Of a DNA stretch of 64,000 nucleotides, positions 1-12,103 are shown piece after piece. The notes under the pieces were generated by a model. That model saw only the letters and a program-made list of their open reading frames with translations. It did no database searches and was not told the origin of the DNA. The DNA lies in NCBI GenBank assembly GCA_032622095.1, contig CP136066.1, positions 59,674,609-59,738,608 of the forward strand, read 5' to 3'. The number at the start of each line of letters is the position of its first letter. Position 1 is the stretch's first letter. A program made the position numbers and the translations under genes. The stretch is from Siphonodentalium dalli (lineage: Eukaryota > Mollusca > Scaphopoda > Gadilida > Siphonodentaliidae).

Positions 1-198
1 TTGCTGCATTGTTTGATATTCACAAAACTACATGTACACCGGTTTTTAAGTCATGTATAGAATTTGTACAAAAGCTCTGTCAAATTTATATACAAAAATC
101 TCAGAAAAACATTCCTATTCTTTTGATGCTATGAATGTTACTAATTTATGTCACATTTTAATGCCGATAGATTACTCTTATTAACTATAGATACCGTG

Positions 199-460
199 TT
201 AACCCTTTGATGACGGGAGCTGCATTGGTGCAGCATTAAAGATCCTGTGCCAGTGCATTCTCGTATATGTGCTAGGCTCCCTATATATGCAAAAAATAAG
301 AGAATGCACTGGCTTACAAGGTCAAGGTAAATATTCTTAGGCCAATGCAATCTCTTATACTGTATGCGAGGCTCCCGTTGTTCGACTCGCATATATAAGA
401 GAATGCATTGGCACAGGGTTTTCACAAAATTTCAGGAAGCTCAAGTCACGGAAGGGTTAA
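199..460. mobile_element. TTAA-bounded foldback element, family C
   Basis: The segment starts TTAACCCTTTGATGACGGGA and ends GGAAGGGTTAA. Inside are inverted copies of the core hairpin (CCAATGCATTCTCTTATA type) in variants with the spacer AGGCTCCC. There is no coding capacity. The TTAA-CCC ends resemble non-autonomous piggyBac-type elements, an inference from the ends only. Confidence 0.65.
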
Positions 461-1357
461 AGCAATTTGTAAACATTTTGTATAACATTCTTTGGTTTTA
501 AGCTGAAAAAAATTGGGATCAATTTTCAGGCTTGATTTGAGCTGATAAACATCTCAATGTTCCAATCAAATTGACACATGGCCATTTATATAACAGTGCA
601 TAAAAATGTAGGCCGTGGTTTCTTATTGGTTAATCAATTGTTTGGTCACGCAGATAAAATTCTTAACAGTCCCCTTAGAAAACTTCAGCAACACTTTTGG
701 TATTGCTTAAGATTGGGCAAATTTTTGTTGTCTGAATTGTCTCTTAGCAACTCCTTCATAGTGTATTTTACGATACTACCAATAAAGAGCACCTTCTGGA
801 TATGCATTCAATGTTTATTTAAATAATTGATGTCCATGCATTATACATGTAAGTAGTACACAGGTGAGAATGTTTGGCCAACTTAGTCTCGTTATCCCGT
901 TCGCACAACTTTTATTTTGCATAACTCGTATTCGAGAATGAACGATTGTTCGCCTCAAATTTTATGCACTGCTATATGAACTGATAATTTTTAAAACAAT
1001 GGAATTTATCCTTGAAACACATGTAGGTGGACACTATTTTCTTGTGTTGTATGCTAGATTTACCGCTCACTTTGACACAGCCACTGTACATGTAGTTTTC
1101 AAAATTGATGAAAATATGGGTATAAACACATTGTGATACATATGTTAAAACTATCGCAATACGATTCTTCAAAAAGATTGTGATGAAAATGTATCATGAT
1201 TAATCGTTGTATCCCTGTTTCGTACAACTGCTCATCTAGATTGACTATGCAACAAACATCACTGCAGCGACCCTATAACATGGTGTGTTTACATATATCT
1301 ATTGACTGAATGAAGTGCATTATCTTTCGTCACCTGTGTTCACCAGATTTTCTTCTT
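461..1357. other. Gene-free stretch
   Basis: AT-rich DNA with no splice-bounded coding signal, no recognisable domain and no clear repeat family. Short open frames here have no family features. Confidence 0.5.
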
Positions 1358-1710
1358 TTAACCCTTTACCCAACAGAAGGGCCCTATGCCAATGCATTCT
1401 CTTATATATGCGAGTCGACCATAGGTCGCCTCGCATATATAAGAGAATGCATTGGCTTAACACATTAAAAATTATAAAATTGTTAAAGAATGTAAGAAAA
1501 AATGGTAAAAAGTGTTAAAAAAAGATTTTTTTTAGGCCAATGCATTCTCTTATATATGCGAGGCGACCTATGGCATAACTGTAACCATCACAATGTGGTC
1601 AAGAAGCCGGTTCCAATGATATCCATATGTGTATGGTTCTATTGAGACAGACCGAAGATATTTTAGGCTGTTGAATCTTTATTTGGCCGGTTTGTTGGGT
1701 AAAGGGTTAA
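1358..1710. mobile_element. TTAA-bounded foldback element, family A (internally shortened)
   Basis: Both ends carry the family A terminal inverted repeat TTAACCCTTTACCCAACA. The first hairpin (GCCAATGCATTCTC...GCGAGTCGACC) is complete, but the second hairpin is cut short near 1573 compared with the copies at 10062 and 16191. Confidence 0.75.
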
Positions 1711-1825
1711 TATGGTTGAGCATTTGGTGCCAAATTTGGTGCAAATTAAAACATTGGGCAGCAGGCCAGGGAGCATCACTTTAAAAAGCTGACGATATAC
1801 TTTCAGATTTACATCTTTGCAACCA

Positions 1826-1936
1826 CAGTAATGCCCTAAATAATCGACTCCTTAACCACAGCAGAATTATAGGTAACTTTTCAGGATTTAGTCGGAAATA
1901 TGGCTTGTTGCCATTCATCGGAAAGCTCTCAGTGAG
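1826..1936. mobile_element. Half copy of Tc1/mariner-like foldback, family D
   Basis: Begins CAGTAATGCCCTAAATAATC and runs to the centre GGAAAGCTCTCAGTGAG. The mirror-image right arm present in full copies (for example 32492-32708) is missing. Confidence 0.7.
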
Positions 1937-2028
1937 CATTACTGGACATTACGAAGTGCCATTTCCAAATGGACATCACAACTTGTTTCTAAATATAGGG
2001 CACATGCCTGGTATGATACTTCATCTTA

Positions 2029-2411
2029 TTAAAGTGATATGAAACACTCCGGGAGGGTGATATAAATGGAGTATAATCTTGCGCAAAGTAGTTATTTTTA
2101 CAAATAGTATATACAAATTAACAACACACACCATCATTCTTCTATATTCATTAAATGCAATGACTCTCGATGGCGAAATCATTTATGTGTGTTTATCGTC
2201 GATAGTTGTGTCCTGAACCGAGATGTAAATATTTTCAAATTAAGCGTACAATTAAGCGTAGTTCAGACATGTTTTCTATGGAGTTGTATGGTTGATTTCT
2301 TTGAAATTTTCCACGATGTTTGTAGAATGCTACTTTCCCCAGGTTGGCATAATGACTGAGCACTAACTTATGAGTTTCATGTACCCAAACAAGTCTATAA
2401 TATGTCTTTAA
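2029..2411. mobile_element. TTAA-bounded element, family F
   Basis: Starts TTAAAGTGATATGAAACACT and ends ATAATATGTCTTTAA. Copies at 6853, 32943 and (reversed) 52595 share the interior, including GATAGTTG and TTTTCTATGGAGT. It is non-coding, with TTAA at both boundaries and only a very short terminal repeat (TTAAAG). Confidence 0.65.
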
Positions 2412-2471
2412 ACCGAAGTATATATAAAAACAAAGCATGCGGAAAAACAAGCCTTGAAATAGTGAGTGTGT

Positions 2472-2575
2472 CATTTGCAAAATGAGGTCCCTCAGAAGGT
2501 GAATTTAGTGATGCTACCCCACACAATGGGCTAGCATATCACCAAATTCATCCTCTGGGAACCTCATTCTGCTTA
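2472..2575. repeat. Foldback hairpin, family E
   Basis: Left arm AATGAGGTCCCTCAGAAGGT and right arm CCTCTGGGAACCTCATTCTG pair around a short loop with GGGCTAGCAT. It is one of about fifteen copies in the window. Confidence 0.65.
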
Positions 2576-2845
2576 GCCCTTAAATTTTTCGGGAGACCTA
2601 TGATCAGATTGAAGTTCCTCAGTTGAAGTTGGTGATGTTCACCCAATAATCACCTCGTTTATGAACTTTATTTTCTGCAAATTAGGGGATATAGAAACTG
2701 AACAGAAGGGAAAAAGTAAAAAAAAACAATGTTAATTTGAGACTAGATACTTTACATATAAAGTAATGGCAATAAGCAGTTTCATCACTAACTAATGAAA
2801 TGACGCATTATTACCGAAGGGACCAATGGTTACATGGGGTTCCCA

Positions 2846-3072
2846 TTAACTCTTTCAGTGCCAGGGGCCAATCTCATTTATGGTCTGTAGAGTGCCAGTC
2901 CCGATAAAATCTGGCACTGAAAGAGTTAAAGAATATAAGAAAAAATGATTAAAATTGTGTAAATAATTGTAAAAAAATAATAACAAATGGTCGACTCGCA
3001 TATATAAGAGAATGCATTGGCACAGGGTATATGGGTTGATACAAAAATCGCACTTGGCACTGAAAGGGTTAA
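2846..3072. mobile_element. TTAA-bounded element, family B (rearranged)
   Basis: TTAACTCTTTCAGTGCCAGG at the left and GGCACTGAAAGGGTTAA at the right, with an extra internal end at 2915-2929. Half of the core cassette (GACTCGCATATATAAGAGAA) is kept near 2993-3027. Confidence 0.6.
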
Positions 3073-4801
3073 TAGAGAAATAGATGAATTGCAGCTAAAG
3101 ACATAAATCTGGAAGATTATCGTCAGTGTTTTAATGAGACTGCAGACCACCCGTTAGTTATTATTCACTCACAAACACTCTCAAAATATTTGAGTTGTCT
3201 CAGTTTTGGAATGTTACATTTGCCCTTGGTAATGTTAATACCAGAGGAACGCAAGACACGTATCTCCATATTGTCGTATGCATTAAATAAAAACTTGGAA
3301 ATGAATAAGGAATTCCACACACTTTATCGATTCAAAACGTGGAATAGGATATTGACCATTGCCGAATTATGCTATCACGACATTCCCAAAAGGCTTTGAT
3401 CTGAACTTTCGCAAACGACATTATAACTGTCACTGCAAGTCAAAACTGGGCAAACACAATAATGTAAAGATATTGCATCTAATATTGTGTATGCACAGTC
3501 ACATAACGTACTGTTCAAAAGAATTGTGAAGTATCATTCTGTCTGCAATGGAATGTCCTCAGAATAAATAATTAACTGATACATTTGACTATTCACGTCG
3601 CTTCACTTCGTGGCGGCAAAAAGCAGGACGTTGAAGCGTCATAGAGTTAAAACCAAAATGGGAAAACTACTGTTTGTCGCTTAAGTTCTAAAATTTCCTG
3701 TGCGTCGCTACTCGCTTATGATTACATACATGTACAGGTATATATCTGGATAAGTTTGTAAATTGCTTTCCGAGGGTCGGCGGTTTCTATGTACAGTGGA
3801 GTGATTTATTGGCGATATTAACCCTCTCCGCAAACTTTCCTCTGCTAATAATACTGACTTCATATGCCGTAACAGCTGAAATGACTATAGACCCCAAACC
3901 AAGTGACTTACATCAGAGAAAACCTTACTTCGGTTGAGTACCAACTGAGCACTGGTATCGTAGGTCATTTCAAATGTTCTTGCCCAAACACTTATGATTT
4001 TGCTTTGTCTGAACTCAGATGAAAGATGGGGATAATGCACTTCATCCGGCTTATTTAATGTGATATTTAATATTGTCTGTGCTTTATGTTGCATGTATTA
4101 AAGTGACCTAAAATATTCAAGCTTAATTTATCAGTTCTGTTTGTGTTCTCGGTATAAACAAAGACTGATTTATATTTTACTCATATTCATTTGTACAAAT
4201 CCTATATACTCGTGACTGACTTGCCAAATTAAAACAATACTGGATAGTTTTCTCGAACATTCTTGCCAAAGATTCCAATTCTAAGAATTTTCATGTGATT
4301 CCTGACCAAGGTAGTGATTGAAACTTAACACCTTTGAAAATATTCCATTGTCTGAATGATTGTCATGGAAGTTCTACATTAAAGAGTAGTCTTGTTACTT
4401 AAAAAGTACAAAAGAGAGCATTCATACTGGTGTAACTTTATCTGGAATTTTTTTTTTATGTAATCTTATGTGAACATGGCTTTGCAATATGATAGTCAAA
4501 TTTATTATCTATTCGATCACATACCTTTGAAACCAATTGTTCTTGCTCGTTCTTCCAGTTATCTGTGTATAATCTTTGTATAATACAATATACAATATAC
4601 TAATCTTGAAAATTTAGGTCATTTTAAGCTAAATGTCAAAACAATCCATTCCATTATACATTGTAGCCCCCAGCAGTGTTTAAAAAATTGCACATGTATT
4701 TTTAAAACCATCAGAAAATATTTCTTTGGAACAAATTTGTTATCATGACCTCAAACTGACTGATTAAAGTAAATTTACAATTAAAAACAAGCCTGAGATT
4801 A
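3073..4801. other. Gene-free stretch
   Basis: I see no finger motif, no splice-bounded open frame and no member of the repeat families described elsewhere. The open frames are short and have no recognisable domain. Confidence 0.5.
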
Positions 4802-4807
4802 ATGTAC

Positions 4808-4919
4808 CTGTCATTTACAGAATGAGGTCCCCAGAGGGTGAATTTAGTGATGTTATCACACATATGTGTGATAACATCACTAAATTCACCCTCTGGGGAC
4901 CTCATTCTGCAAATGACAG
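4808..4919. repeat. Near-perfect palindrome, family E
   Basis: The two arms, starting ATTTACAGAATGAGGTCCCC and ending GGGGACCTCATTCTGCAAAT, are almost exact reverse complements and meet at ACACATATGTGT. It is the cleanest family E copy in the window. Confidence 0.8.
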
Positions 4920-5376
4920 TCATACTATTAGTAAACTCAATCTTGCTTGAAAATGGATTATATTATAGTGGTTTAGGGTTTTGTGAAAACACTAATTGTT
5001 TTCGGTTTTAAAAATATAAAAGATTGGAAAAGATGATTCTGCTGACTTGATTCACATGTATTTCACATGCGGAACATTGTTAATATGAAGACCAGCACCA
5101 GTATCTCCAATTATAAAACTGTCATATCCATGTAGTTGAGTTTTTTAGTTCTGAGGAAAATATTGTTAAAAGTTTTTCATATTTCTACCAGTATATATAT
5201 ACTGTACATAAGACTACATAGTGTGCATATTTTTCCACTGCTGACATGGTAGCTTGAGTTTTGCTGACAAACTTGATCAAAATGTAAACAAAATTCTGTG
5301 ACCCTGGAATTGGCACTGACAATTGTCTGCTTAAAGCAAAAATTTTTTTTTCACAAATTGTGTGAAAAATGTCACC

Positions 5377-5777
5377 TTAACCCTTTACCCAACAAAACGG
5401 CCAAAACCGGACAAATAAAGCTTCAACAGCCTAAAAAATCTTCGGTCTGTCTCAATAGAACCATACAAATATGGATATCATTGGAACCGGCTCCTTGACC
5501 ACATTGTGATAGTTACAGTTATGCCCTGTGCCAATGCATTCTCTTATATATGCGAGTCGACCATAGGTCGCCTCGCATATATAAGAGAATGCATTGGCCT
5601 AAAAAAAATCTTTTTTTTAACACTTTTTACCATTTTTTCTTACATTCTTTAACAAATTTATAATTTTTAATGTGTTAAGCCAATGCATTCTCTTATATAT
5701 GCGAGGCGACCTATGGTCGACTCGCATTTATAAGAGAATGCATTGGCACAGGGCCGTTCTGTTGGGTAAAGGGTTAA
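5377..5777. mobile_element. TTAA-bounded foldback element, family A
   Basis: Inverted orientation relative to the copy at 10062. Terminal TTAACCCTTTACCCAACA and TGTTGGGTAAAGGGTTAA, with two core hairpins separated by an A/T-rich spacer. Confidence 0.85.
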
Positions 5778-5876
5778 ATACATGTAGATCTAGTCCACAC
5801 GTTATTTCATGTTAGCTCAGTTATTGGCTTGGTACCCAGTATATTATTCAGTGATCTTCAAGCCTGCAAATAGTGT

Positions 5877-5984
5877 CTGTCATTTGCAGAATGAGGTCCC
5901 CAGAGGGTGAATTTAGTTACGCTATCCCGCACGGTGGGCTAGCATCACCAAATTCACCCTCAGGGGACCTCATTCTGCTTAGGT
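5877..5984. repeat. Foldback hairpin, family E
   Basis: GAATGAGGTCCCCAGAGGGT at the left pairs with ACCCTCAGGGGACCTCATTC at the right, with the GGGCTAGCATCACC loop. Confidence 0.7.
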
Positions 5985-6189
5985 CTCAACTGCTATGGGA
6001 GTCCTAGGATCAGATTGAAGTTACCCTGTTGAAGTTCATTATGTTCACCCATTAATAGTCACTTCGATTATCCATTTTACATGTAGCTTCTGCAAACATG
6101 GGACATAGAAACTCTGACAAGGGGAAAAAGTAACTAAAAACAATGTTAATTTGAGACTGTAGTTATTTCCTAGAGGATGAAGCCCATCA

Positions 6190-6290
6190 GAATGAGGTCC
6201 CCGGAGGGTGAATTTGGTGATGCTAGCCCGCTTAGCAGGGTAGCGTCACTAATTTCACCCTCTGGGAATCTCATTCTGCAAATGACAGGC
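6190..6290. repeat. Foldback hairpin, family E
   Basis: GAATGAGGTCCCCGGAGGGT pairs with ACCCTCTGGGAATCTCATTC. The loop differs from neighbouring copies (GCCCGCTTAGCAGGGTAGC). Confidence 0.65.
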
Positions 6291-6554
6291 ACACTAAACT
6301 CAGGCTTGATAGCCCAATAGCCTATGCTAATTATCAAGGCTGAAACACTCATGTCATAGTAATGAAACTCAAGCTACTAACAGACAGGTTTAAATTGTAT
6401 AACTTCTAACTTCAAACTTGAGTTACTGCAGAAATATTCTCGGGATGAAAGCACCTCGTGATATATTCCTGGGAGCTTGATCTTTGCCGATATGTCAAAC
6501 GGCCAGGTTACTTCTCAGAAAACAAACTGTGAGCTATGCAAGGTTGCATGTTTT

Positions 6555-6746
6555 TCTCGATATGGCTCATTTTATACATTGTGGTTATCAATTCACGCTC
6601 AATATAGCTCACCTGATACATCACGTTGATCAATTCACGCTCAATATAGCTCACTTTATACATCATGTTTATAAATTCACGTAAATATTGCTCACTTTAT
6701 ACATAATGTTTATCAATTCACGGTCAATATAGCTCACTTAATACAT
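6555..6746. repeat. Tandem repeat, unit about 46 bp
   Basis: About four imperfect copies of a unit containing CAATTCACGCTCAATATAGC and CTCACTTTATACAT. Confidence 0.7.
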
Positions 6747-6852
6747 CTATTATTCATGCCTCAACATAAGTGAGAGAGAAATTCCTGGGCTTCTTCTGTG
6801 ATGACAGAATTTTTTGTCATAAACCTTCAAGTTGTACACGTAAACTACAATA

Positions 6853-7175
6853 TTAAAGTGATGTGAAACACTCTGGTAGGGTGGTCAAAAGAAATGGAGA
6901 ACAATCTTGTTCAAAATAGTTATTTTTACAAATATTCTATTGTTTTTGTTAGTTTATCACTGATAGTTGCGTCTCAATTAGTTGCGTCCCGAATTGAGAA
7001 GTAAATATTTACAATTGAGCATAGTTCAGATGATGTTTTCTGTGGAGTGACTGATACGGTCGATATGCTTGATCTTTGCAGTGATGTTAGAATGCTACAT
7101 TCTCCAGTTGGCATAGCACCGGAATAATAAATTATTAATTTCACATACCTGAAGAAGTCCATGATATGTCTTTAA
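6853..7175. mobile_element. TTAA-bounded element, family F
   Basis: Starts TTAAAGTGATGTGAAACACT and ends GATATGTCTTTAA. It is shorter than the copies at 2029 and 32943, so it carries an internal deletion. Confidence 0.65.
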
Positions 7176-7178
7176 GGC

Positions 7179-7823
7179 CTGGTTTACGAACATTTGGGTT
7201 GAAAACAAAATAGATGCAGGGGGTATAAATAACTTGAGGTATTTCTTCCCGTAAGATTTAAATAAATAATGGATGATAAGGTGAAAGCAAAAAAGAAATT
7301 CTTCTATCAAATATTTTTTTCACTACTATGACCACATGCTTGATATTTTAATCAGCAAGTACATTAGGCCAAAGAAAATTAAATGTTTGGTTTGGGTTAC
7401 AAGCCGAAAAAAAATAGGGTCGGTAGGTAGGCCTGAAATTTTTATTTTTTTATTTTGACATATTCTTATTACTTTTCATGTGCGTATTTTACTCTCCAAG
7501 ATTGACATAAAACTACTTTTGATTATTTTTGTATAAATTTTAATATTGCACCATACTTTTACTAAGAAATCAACCTATTCTGAGATGCTGAAATGTGTTT
7601 TTTATGTTTTATGCAATTTTTTGAGTAAAAATTCAATAGATTTTCTTGAAAACCATGAAAAAAACTTTAGGGTACTAGTAGGGGGTTTAAAATAGGGTCG
7701 GTTGGGAAACCCAAACCACAAATATTATTTTCTTTGGCCTGATCCAATCGTATAAAAAAGTTAAAATTGTTTTTACAATAATGAGGGAAAAGTTGTAGGA
7801 GGGGTTCGTTCGTAAACCAGGGT
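7179..7823. mobile_element. Putative inverted-repeat element carrying a nested insertion
   Basis: CTGGTTTACGAAC at the left and GTTCGTAAACCAG at the right form a 13-bp inverted repeat. A separate element (7365-7742) sits inside. A related segment without that insertion lies at 10674-10922. Confidence 0.5.
7365..7742. mobile_element. Short inverted-repeat element (TAGGCCAAAGAAAAT ends)
   Basis: Left end TAGGCCAAAGAAAAT, followed by TTTGGTTTGGGTT. The right end is the mirror image, AACCCAAACCA then ATTTTCTTTGGCCT. AGGGTCGGT is repeated inside each end. It is non-coding, and the paralogous segment at 10674-10922 lacks it. Confidence 0.7.
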
Positions 7824-8060
7824 ATTAAATTGCTGTTGCCTGAAGTTACCCTATAAAGTTGTCTAAACCCATTGTGACACTATGGATTTGTATGGCATCA
7901 GACTGGCAGCTGACCATTGGTAGCTATAAACAGCGACTCAAGTTTGAAGTTTGCTGTTTTACAATCTAAATCTGTCCACTATTTCAGAGCCGCATACAGA
8001 CAGTAAGTACATAGTATATAATTATAAGTGCTGTTTACAATGGTATATTCCATTAAATCT

Positions 8061-8092
8061 GCACCACCCCCCCCCCCCCCCCCCCCCCCCCC
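8061..8092. repeat. Poly-C run
   Basis: A run of about 26 C residues abutting the start of the tandem repeat at 8093. Confidence 0.9.
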
Positions 8093-8445
8093 AATCATGA
8101 AATAAATATCAAACTGAGTGAAATATAGGATGTGTAGTGTAATACACCCTCACCCCATCGTGAAATAAATATCGAACTGAGTGAAATATAGGATGTGCAG
8201 TGTAATACACCCCCCACCCCATCATGAAATAAATATCGAACTGAGTGAAATATAGGATGTCAATGATGCGTAGTGTAATACACCCCCCATCGTGAAATAA
8301 ATATCGTATTAGTGTAATACACCCCCCATCGTGAAATAAATATTGTATTAGTGAAATATCAGATGAGTAGTGTAATTAAATACAAGCCCGTCATGAAATA
8401 AATATCGAACTGAGTGAAATACAGTATATGTAGTGTAATCGGTGG
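8093..8445. repeat. Tandem repeat, unit about 62 bp with shortened units
   Basis: Five to six copies of a unit with ATGAAATAAATATC, GAACTGAGTGAAATATAGGA and GTAGTGTAATACACCCC. Two middle units are truncated to about 38 bp. Confidence 0.75.
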
Positions 8446-8760
8446 ATTGGTTGGTTCACTGAAGTATTAGATACATGTAGGTATTAAATGGGTGGGCCCC
8501 ATTTGTGTGTTTGGCATTGGTCAAAATTGGTATTTACACATTGTTTCAAATGTCACCCGGAGTACGGTAGATATCACATTGGTAGATTGAATTCTATGTC
8601 AGTATGCTTTAATTGTGGTACATGTTGATATATTTTCGCTATATATTTCTTCAACCAGGCTGTTGGTAGTAGAATTATACTTGAGTACTTTACTTAACTT
8701 ATTGTACATAGATGACGGGTGTCTGGAATTTTCACGAATGGATCCCTGCAAGCCTTGAAC

Positions 8761-9003
8761 TACAGTAATGCCCTAAATAATCGACCCCTAAACCACAGCA
8801 GAATTATGGGAAATTTTTCAGGATTTAGTCAGCTGATTTAGTCGGAAATATGAAATACATGTATGGCTTGCAGCCATTCATCGAAAAGCTCTCACTGAGA
8901 GCTTTCCGATGAATGGCTACAAGCCATATTTCCGACTAAATCCTGAAAAATTACCCATAATTCTGCTGTGTTTAAGGAGTCAATTATTTAGGGCGTTACT
9001 GTA
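8761..9003. mobile_element. Tc1/mariner-like foldback, family D (full)
   Basis: TA-CAGTAATGCCCTAAATAAT at the left and ATTATTTAGGGCGTTACTGTA at the right. The whole element is a long palindrome with a small duplication in the left arm. It is non-coding. Confidence 0.8.
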
Positions 9004-9351
9004 GATTATATATAGGCCACAGTTAGTTTATTAGTTGGTTTACGAACATCAAAAGAGAAAAAATCAAGATGGAGGAGGGAAAAAAATACCAGGCAGGTCT
9101 TGACATATCGATTGGCAATAATTCCACATGATCCTTGTGAATTCAAATCATTTATATAATTCAAATCATTTATATAATTCACTTGAAATAATGTTCTTGC
9201 GAATAAAAAATAAATAAAACCAACACATTAAAATCTCAAATATTTTCATTTTCCCAAGCTATTTATGATGATAGAATGGTTTGTTGATAAGTTTCCATTA
9301 TTCTCATCTTCTCTTGCTATTATGAATGATAGAACAGTTAGGTTAGAAGTC

Positions 9352-9851
9352 TTAACCCTTTGAGTGCCAGGTTGATTTTTGTATCAACCCATATAGCCTG
9401 TGCCAATGCATTCTCTTATATATGTGAGTTGACCATAGGTCGCCTCGCATATATAAGAGAATGCATTGGCCTAACAATTTGTCATCTTTTGTTATTATTT
9501 TTTACAATTTTTTACAATTTTAATAATTTGTTCTTATTTCTTACATGTATATTTAGTAGGTTTAGTGCCAGGGAATCTTATGTTTTTTTATGGGCATCAA
9601 AATTATTACTATGAATACTTGGTGATAGTTTTGAGTTATAACATGCCCCTAAGGTGTTATCCAGTTTGTTTTTAAATTCGCTATAGCATGCTTAAGCATA
9701 CCCAAAAACAATTCAACCCCAAAAAATTAAACCCAAAAAAAGTAAAAATATTCGAAAAACAAAATTTTTTTTTTTTTTATTTTTTTAGAGCCGATTTTAC
9801 ACACCGTAAATTAGGGCCAATGAGATCGGCCCGTGGCACTCAAAGGGTTAA
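9352..9851. mobile_element. TTAA-bounded element, family B (full)
   Basis: TTAACCCTTTGAGTGCCAGG at the left and GGCACTCAAAGGGTTAA at the right. The core palindromic cassette is at 9396-9471, followed by an interior shared with copies at 26401 and 29756 (GGCATCAAAATTATTACTAT). Confidence 0.8.
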
Positions 9852-10061
9852 ACTAAACACCATGGATAACAAAAATAAATTTCTGAACCAAGAAATAAAA
9901 TTGCTGTGGTCTATTGTTGACTACTTCCACCACTGTGAGGACATTTTATAGATTGAATCCGCAACCCTTTATGGAGCCCCAGACAGAGAGAACAATGCAC
10001 TGATGATTGTCATCTACTTGGGTTCATATGAGGCTCCATATGGGAGTGTTATTTACTGTTT

Positions 10062-10468
10062 TTAACCCTTTACCCAACAGAACGGCCCTGTGCCAATGCA
10101 TTCTCTTATATATGCGAGTCGACCATAGGTCGCCTCGCATATATAAGAGAATGCATTGGCTTAACACATTAAAAATTATAAAATTGTTAAAGAATGTAAG
10201 AAAAAATGGTAAAAAGTGTTAAAAAAAGATTTTTTTTTTAGGCCAATGCATTCTCTTATATATGCGAGGCGACCTATGGTCGACTCGCATATATTATATA
10301 AGAGAATGCATTGGCACAGGGCATAACTGTAACTATCACAATGTGGTCAAGGAGCCGGTTTCAATGATATCCATATTCGTATGGTTCTATTGAGACAGAC
10401 CGAAGATATTTTAGGCTGTTGAAGCTTTATTTGGCCGGTTTTGGCCGTTTTGTTGGGTAAAGGGTTAA
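10062..10468. mobile_element. TTAA-bounded foldback element, family A (full)
   Basis: Complete copy with two core hairpins at 10089-10160 and 10241-10323, an A/T spacer between them, and a unique right part with ATTGAGACAGACCGAAGATA. Useful as the family reference. Confidence 0.85.
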
Positions 10469-10585
10469 CACAGTATGCCTGCATTCTAATAGCTTATAAG
10501 CTTGGGCTCCCGGGCTATAGTTGCATGCTTTCGTTGGATATTAAATTTTAAGCATTCTCCAAACAAGCTTTGAAATAGTGTGTCT

Positions 10586-10670
10586 GTCATTTGCAGAATG
10601 AGGTTTCCAGAGGAATAATTTAATGACGCTATCTCTAATGGCGGTCTATTGTCACCAAATTGACCCTCTC
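10586..10670. repeat. Decayed family E fragment
   Basis: CAGAATGAGGTTTCCAGAGG followed by a degraded interior. The right arm is not recognisable. Confidence 0.45.
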
Positions 10671-10673
10671 AAA

Positions 10674-10922
10674 TATTTTTTTCACTACTATCACAACATG
10701 CTCGATATTTTAATCAGCGTGTATATAAACCAATCGTATAAAATGTTTTTGTTTTTTTACAATATTGAGGAAAAAGTTGTAGGAGGTGTTCGTAGATCAG
10801 GCTATTATATTGCTGTTGCTTGAAGTTATCCTATAACTCCCTGAGTTGTCTAAACACGCTGTGACGCTATGGATTTGTGTGGCATCAGACTGGCAGATGA
10901 CCATTGGTAGCTATAAACAGCT
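10674..10922. repeat. Paralogous copy of 7306-7940, lacking a nested element
   Basis: TTTTTCACTACTAT, TTTTAATCAGC, CCAATCGTATAAAA and GGCATCAGACTGGCAG occur in the same order at 7306-7940. There the 378-bp element at 7365 interrupts the alignment; here it is absent. Confidence 0.7.
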
Positions 10923-11105
10923 GGGAACCTCATTCTGCTGAGGAATCGACTGTTTATATGGGAGACCTACTTGTACATGTAGGTAGGATTAGATTGAAGT
11001 TCCCCAGTTGAAGTCATGAGTCACCTGAATTATGAATTTTATCATCTGTAAATTAGGGGATATAGAATTTGAACAAAAGGGAAAGAGTAACTTAAAAACA
11101 AACCC

Positions 11106-11155
11106 ACGTCGCTAAATTCACCCTCTCGGGACCTCATTCTGCAAATGGCAGACAC
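11106..11155. repeat. Family E right-arm fragment
   Basis: CTAAATTCACCCTCTCGGGA and CCTCATTCTGCAAATGGCAG match the right arm of family E. No left arm faces it. Confidence 0.5.
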
Positions 11156-11196
11156 ATTATTTCAAGACCTGTCTCCAAAAGGAGATAACCATGAAA

Positions 11197-12031
11197 TAGG
11201 GCCCTGCGAATGAGGTGTTTTCATTTCGAATTGAATCTCGAATCGAATCAGGCAAATGATTCAAAATCGAATCGAATCTCGAATCGAATTATTTTCACGG
11301 AGCCAATCGAGGTCAAATACATAGAACTTCGTAGAAACACCTAAAACTGCCTGGCGAAAACCGCCTGGTGATCGTTGATGTAGTGCAACATTCGCAGATT
11401 ATGTGCTCATCTACACACCTCTATGCATTTTCTGTGCAGCCATTGAGTACAGATAAGAGCATACATGTATGAGAGAACCGATGTTGGTATAAATACGGAC
11501 AAGCGTACCACATGATGCCTGTTTCATTTTGTTGAATATCGCAGTATTTTTCGCGACACTTGCGATGAATGTGTCATCTGTTGCTAGAACTGACAGACTT
11601 ACCGCACAATGTTTACAAAAATACTCAGGACATAGATTCAGACTCGCATTTACGCAAATCAAACAAATATATAAAATTTGGCATACATGTGTGTATGGAA
11701 TTCCCATGATTCTTGGAACGACACTAGCACACAGCCTTGTTTGTATGGCAATTGTGTTGTTCACTTATGTCACTCTTACAGATTTGGTCAATTAATTATA
11801 GATTAGTTGGCGATAACATTACATGTCCTGTCAGTACGTGCGTACGTTTACTACATTATTATAGTGAATTTTCTTTTCCGGTAAGAGCATTGTGGTCTGT
11901 AGAAAGCACGGAAATGCACCTGTCACCAAAGATTTGACAAAATCTGAATCATGGTAGCCGATTTTTTAATCGAATCAAATCGAATCAGACGATCAATGTC
12001 AAATCGCATCGAATCGATTCGCAGGGCCCTA
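11197..12031. mobile_element. Non-autonomous hAT-type element H1 (835 bp)
   Basis: Terminal inverted repeat TAGGGCCCTGCGAAT at the left and TTCGCAGGGCCCTA at the right. The flanking 8-mers are CCATGAAA (11189-11196) and CCATGAAT (12032-12039), an 8-bp target duplication with one mismatch, the hAT signature. Subterminal GAATCGAATC repeats are on both sides. A second member is at 19271. Open frames inside (for example across 11411-11764) show no transposase motif. Confidence 0.8.
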
Positions 12032-12103
12032 CCATGAATGTATTTTGGTCACGATGCTTTGTTTGTTCTCAGACATTATTGTGATGTTTCATGGATTATC
12101 CTA

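Noticed and set aside
11411-11795. Overlapping open frames of 88 and 117 residues
   Set aside because: They lie inside hAT element H1, overlap on opposite strands and show no transposase or other motif.
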